From contig MGUO01000060.1 in NCBI GenBank assembly GCA_001800015.1, positions 9,349 through 16,347 on the forward strand: a stretch of 6,999 nt of DNA, read 5' to 3'. Positions 5,038-6,999 of the stretch are shown piece by piece. Position 1 is the stretch's first letter. Every line of letters begins with the position of its first letter. Below the pieces are notes generated by a model. The model saw only the letters and a program-made list of their open reading frames with translations, searched no databases and had not been told where the DNA came from. The position numbers and the translations under genes are program-made. Origin of the DNA: Elusimicrobia bacterium RIFCSPHIGHO2_02_FULL_57_9 (lineage in GTDB: Bacteria; Elusimicrobiota; Elusimicrobia; UBA1565; UBA9628).

Positions 5038-5886
5038 TTAAGGCTGAATTTCGGCTTTGCGCCGAAGTTCTTGAACGTATTCAGGCAGGGCCTGCTTTAT
5101 CTTTTGCTGCAGCAGCATTTCACGCAGATCTTTTTTGACCTTCTCGTATTCAGCCGGCGCGGCCGCTCTCTTTTCCAGGGTTTGCAGGATATGAAAGCCG
5201 TTGGGGCTGGGCAGCATCCGCACCTCGTTAAGCTTCATGGCGAAGGCGACCTCCTCGATTTCGGGAGGAAGCATCCCCTTGCTCACCATGCCATAATCTC
5301 CGCCGTTGATTTTTCCGGTGGGGGCCGGGAATTTCTCCCTGGCTAAGTGGATAAAATCGGCTCCTCCCTTGATCTTTCCTAATAAATCCTTGGCTTCGCT
5401 TTCAGTCTTGACCAAAATATGGCGCAAATGAACGCCTGGAGGGGTGCCTAGTTGTTGACGGTGTTCGGCGAAGGCCTTTTTAAGGTCTCCTTCCTTAACG
5501 GAGAGCCGGCGCCGGGATATAATCAATTTCTCCCGCACCAATTGATCGCCGATGTCCTCTTTGAGCTTGTCCATGGACGAGCCGGCCTGCTCAAGCTGGT
5601 TTTCCAGAATCTTGGGATCCGGGAATTGGGCACGCACGCGCTCAAGCCTCTTATTAACTTCATCGGGAGCCGCCTTTACTTTCTTGGCTTGGGCATCCTG
5701 GCGCAGCAGGAGCTCGTCGACCATCTCTTCCAGGGTTTCGGTGCCGTAGCGCTTCCAAAGCCGGTTCATAACCTCGGATTGCCGGATCGGGGTGCCGTTG
5801 ACCTTGACCACCTCCTTATCGGCCTGGGCGGCCGCCGGGGGAATGGAGACCAAGCAGCCCGCTAAAATAAGAACGCCAGCTTTCAT
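5038..5886 (-). CDS. Exported PpiC-type peptidyl-prolyl isomerase (SurA/PrsA-like)
   Basis: This is a 282-residue foldase. Residues 1-21 are an export signal (MKAGVLILAGCLVSIPPAAAQ, cleaved near AAAQA). An LAGC at 8-11 could also be read as a very short lipobox. Residues about 26-140 form the helical SurA_N-like chaperone part, starting with the typical VVKVNGTPIRQSEV and containing DELLLRQDA. The parvulin PpiC domain covers about 152-240: VHLRHILVKTESEAKDLL, GADF, GGDYGMVSKGMLPPEIEEVAF, then PNGFHILQTLEKR. A charged C-terminal helix follows. It should catalyse prolyl cis-trans isomerisation and hold exported proteins in the periplasm, for example outer-membrane proteins. It has one parvulin domain, against two in E. 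coli SurA. It is the first gene of a pair with the EamA transporter and is divergent from the DUF971 gene. The ATG at 5886 has no strong ribosome binding site. Confidence 0.92.
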   Translation of the reverse strand: MKAGVLILAGCLVSIPPAAAQADKEVVKVNGTPIRQSEVMNRLWKRYGTETLEEMVDELLLRQDAQAKKVKAAPDEVNKRLERVRAQFPDPKILENQLEQAGSSMDKLKEDIGDQLVREKLIISRRRLSVKEGDLKKAFAEHRQQLGTPPGVHLRHILVKTESEAKDLLGKIKGGADFIHLAREKFPAPTGKINGGDYGMVSKGMLPPEIEEVAFAMKLNEVRMLPSPNGFHILQTLEKRAAAPAEYEKVKKDLREMLLQQKIKQALPEYVQELRRKAEIQP

Positions 5887-5895
5887 ATTTTCAAA

Positions 5896-5904
5896 TGATA
5901 TAAT
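5896..5904 (+). promoter_or_regulatory. Extended -10 promoter for the DUF971 gene pair
   Basis: TGA followed by TATAAT (5899-5904) is an extended -10 element with a perfect hexamer. No good -35 lies 16-18 bases upstream, as expected for extended -10 promoters. Transcription should start near 5911, about 20 bases before the ATG at 5931. The leftward PpiC gene begins only 44 bases away. On the minus strand TTGGTT, 17 bases, TATCAT could serve it, overlapping this site. Confidence 0.5.
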
Positions 5905-5930
5905 ATCGAAACGGAGAAACCAAGACGGGC

Positions 5931-6266
5931 ATGCTTAATTTTAACCCGACGGGCATCGAGCAAATCGACGATGAGAAGCTGCGTATCGTCTGGGAGGACG
6001 AGCACGAAAGCGTCTATTCCTTCCGTTTCCTGCGCCAGAATTGCCCGTGCGCCGCGTGTCGGGACGAATGGTCCGGAGAGATGTTGTTCGATCCCAGCGA
6101 GGTTCCAGAGGACGTCCGTTCCATGCGTGCTGAAATGGTAGGCAATTACGCCATTTCCTTTGCTTTTTCGGATGGCCACGGAACCGGCATTTATTCCTTT
6201 GAAAACCTGCGCCGGCTTTGCCAGTGCCGCGAGTGCTCCCATCATCTCGGGTCGGAGACCAACTAG
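5931..6266 (+). CDS. DUF971 / GBBH-like N-terminal domain protein
   Basis: This 111-residue cytoplasmic protein consists of one DUF971 domain, the fold also found at the N-terminus of gamma-butyrobetaine hydroxylase and fused to some Mrp/ApbC iron-sulfur carrier proteins. Family hallmarks are LRIVWEDEHES near the start, LRQNCPCAACRDEWSGE at 34-50, and GNYAISFAFSDGHGTGIYSF at 71-90 followed by ENLRRL. It carries two CxCxxC motifs, C38/C40/C43 and C97/C99/C102, the second followed by His-His. Six closely placed cysteines suggest bound zinc or an iron-sulfur cluster; this is inference. A GGAG lies 14 bases before the ATG, a little far. The next gene starts directly after the TAG (TAGATG), so the two are co-translated. 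The biochemical role of stand-alone DUF971 proteins is not established to my knowledge. Confidence 0.9.
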   Translation: MLNFNPTGIEQIDDEKLRIVWEDEHESVYSFRFLRQNCPCAACRDEWSGEMLFDPSEVPEDVRSMRAEMVGNYAISFAFSDGHGTGIYSFENLRRLCQCRECSHHLGSETN

Positions 6267-6999
6267 ATGGGCGCCAAAGGCAGAGTCATGGCGATTACCG
6301 CAGATGCGGTCTTGGCCGAGGAGCTCAAGCAGGCTCTGACCGTCCAGGGTTACGAGCTTTTGCCGGTTGCCACGGCCCGGCACGCCGCGGTCAATCTGGG
6401 CTCATACGATTTCGCTGCCGTCGTGGCGGATCATTCCCGTTTTACGCCGGGCGACCGGCAGGCCTTGCAGGCTATCCACAAAGGAGGGCGATCCTTTCCG
6501 CTATTCCTGCTGGACACCCTGGCCACCCTCTCGCCCGTGGAATCCATGCCTTTAAGGCGGCTTTCCTGGCCCTTCCCCGCCGGCTTTACCGACCAAATTC
6601 GCTCTTCCGATAATCCCATCGTTTTTCTGGTCGACCAATCCTTGTTCGCCAGCCGCGCCGTTCAAAACGGCCTGCAGGAGGCCGGTGTCCAATGCGTTCC
6701 CCTGGAATCGGTGGTCGGCTTAACCGAGCTATTGGTCAAGCAGGCCGCGGCCTATTTGAAAATATCCCAGCCTAAGACCTTTTGGCAAAAATTAGGCGGC
6801 GGCGGGGAAGACGAGGAGGAATACATCGGCAAAATCCTGGTCGTTTTTTTCCCGGGGACCTTGGCCGAGGCCGAGGCTTTTGACGGCAGGCTGCGCCAGT
6901 CTCTGCCGCAGGCCGTCTGTTATTGTGTGACCAGCCTGGATCCCGTGCGTATGGCGATAAAATGCGTGCGCGAGAATTTTCCAGCCTCGCTGATGCGCG
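6267..6999 (+). CDS. Tandem degenerate receiver-like protein, 3' end outside window
   Basis: The frame is open from the ATG at 6267 to the window edge (244 residues seen). The ATG directly follows the DUF971 stop codon, with GGAG about nine bases upstream; ATG 6288 is an alternative. Residues 5-110 read like a response-regulator fold without its chemistry: strand RVMAITAD, a helix, strand YELLPVAT, strand YDFAAVVADHS (D55 at the acceptor place), strand FPLFLLDT, and WPF (101-103) where KPF is expected. A second similar unit seems to start at 117 (PIVFLVDQS), and a third at 188 (GKILVVFFP) after an acidic Gly/Glu linker (177-185). There is no signal peptide or membrane segment. I infer a signalling or scaffold protein of tandem pseudo-receivers that cannot be phosphorylated normally. 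The fold call comes from pattern only. Confidence 0.7.
   Translation, partial: MGAKGRVMAITADAVLAEELKQALTVQGYELLPVATARHAAVNLGSYDFAAVVADHSRFTPGDRQALQAIHKGGRSFPLFLLDTLATLSPVESMPLRRLSWPFPAGFTDQIRSSDNPIVFLVDQSLFASRAVQNGLQEAGVQCVPLESVVGLTELLVKQAAAYLKISQPKTFWQKLGGGGEDEEEYIGKILVVFFPGTLAEAEAFDGRLRQSLPQAVCYCVTSLDPVRMAIKCVRENFPASLMR

Noticed and set aside
5883..6383. 166-residue minus-strand frame across the DUF971 gene
   Set aside because: It is antisense to a clear DUF971 domain and has no recognisable motif of its own.

Overview
The window looks like a chromosomal stretch of a Gram-negative-type bacterium with moderately high G+C, judged by eye. Evidence for this is a SurA/PrsA-like PpiC foldase with an export signal, other exported proteins, a CheY-type receiver and sigma70-like promoters. 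No rRNA, tRNA or phage gene is present to fix the taxonomy. An Elusimicrobiota-like or other uncultivated lineage is only a guess.

Left part (1-2272, minus strand). Four genes run in one direction with gaps of 15, 74 and 40 bases. In transcription order they are a stand-alone receiver protein, a membrane PAP2-type enzyme with sphingomyelin-synthase-like active-site motifs and an N-terminal coiled coil, a small exported protein of unknown function, and a coiled-coil protein cut by the window edge. A near-consensus promoter (CTGACA, 17 bases, TATAAT) lies just upstream of the receiver gene and could drive all four.

Middle (2332-4127). A short YgjP/COG1451-type metallohydrolase gene points right and shares a 59-base gap with the receiver gene. 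It is followed by a 181-bp transposase-less element (2858-3038). The element has 18-bp terminal inverted repeats (16/18 identical), 10-bp flanking direct repeats and an interior packed with hairpins. Its ends resemble those I remember for E. coli IS4, so I read it as an IS4-type MITE. It sits in the leader of a gene of visibly lower G+C (3092-3955). That gene encodes an exported protein that looks like a zinc peptidase whose HExxH has become AEGGH. This is the most accessory-looking part of the window.

Right part (4128-6999). A periplasmic PpiC peptidyl-prolyl isomerase gene and an EamA/DMT transporter gene form a tight minus-strand pair with 4 bases between them. Diverging from the isomerase gene is a plus-strand pair: a DUF971 protein with two CxCxxC motifs, and a gene that starts at the base after its stop codon. 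The second gene runs off the window and appears to encode tandem degenerate receiver domains. The 44-base gap between the two pairs carries an extended -10 promoter.

The strongest candidates for novelty are the MITE inserted into a hairpin leader, the degenerate zincin behind it, and the receiver/PAP2 operon. I see no CRISPR array, toxin-antitoxin pair, integron or complete transposase.
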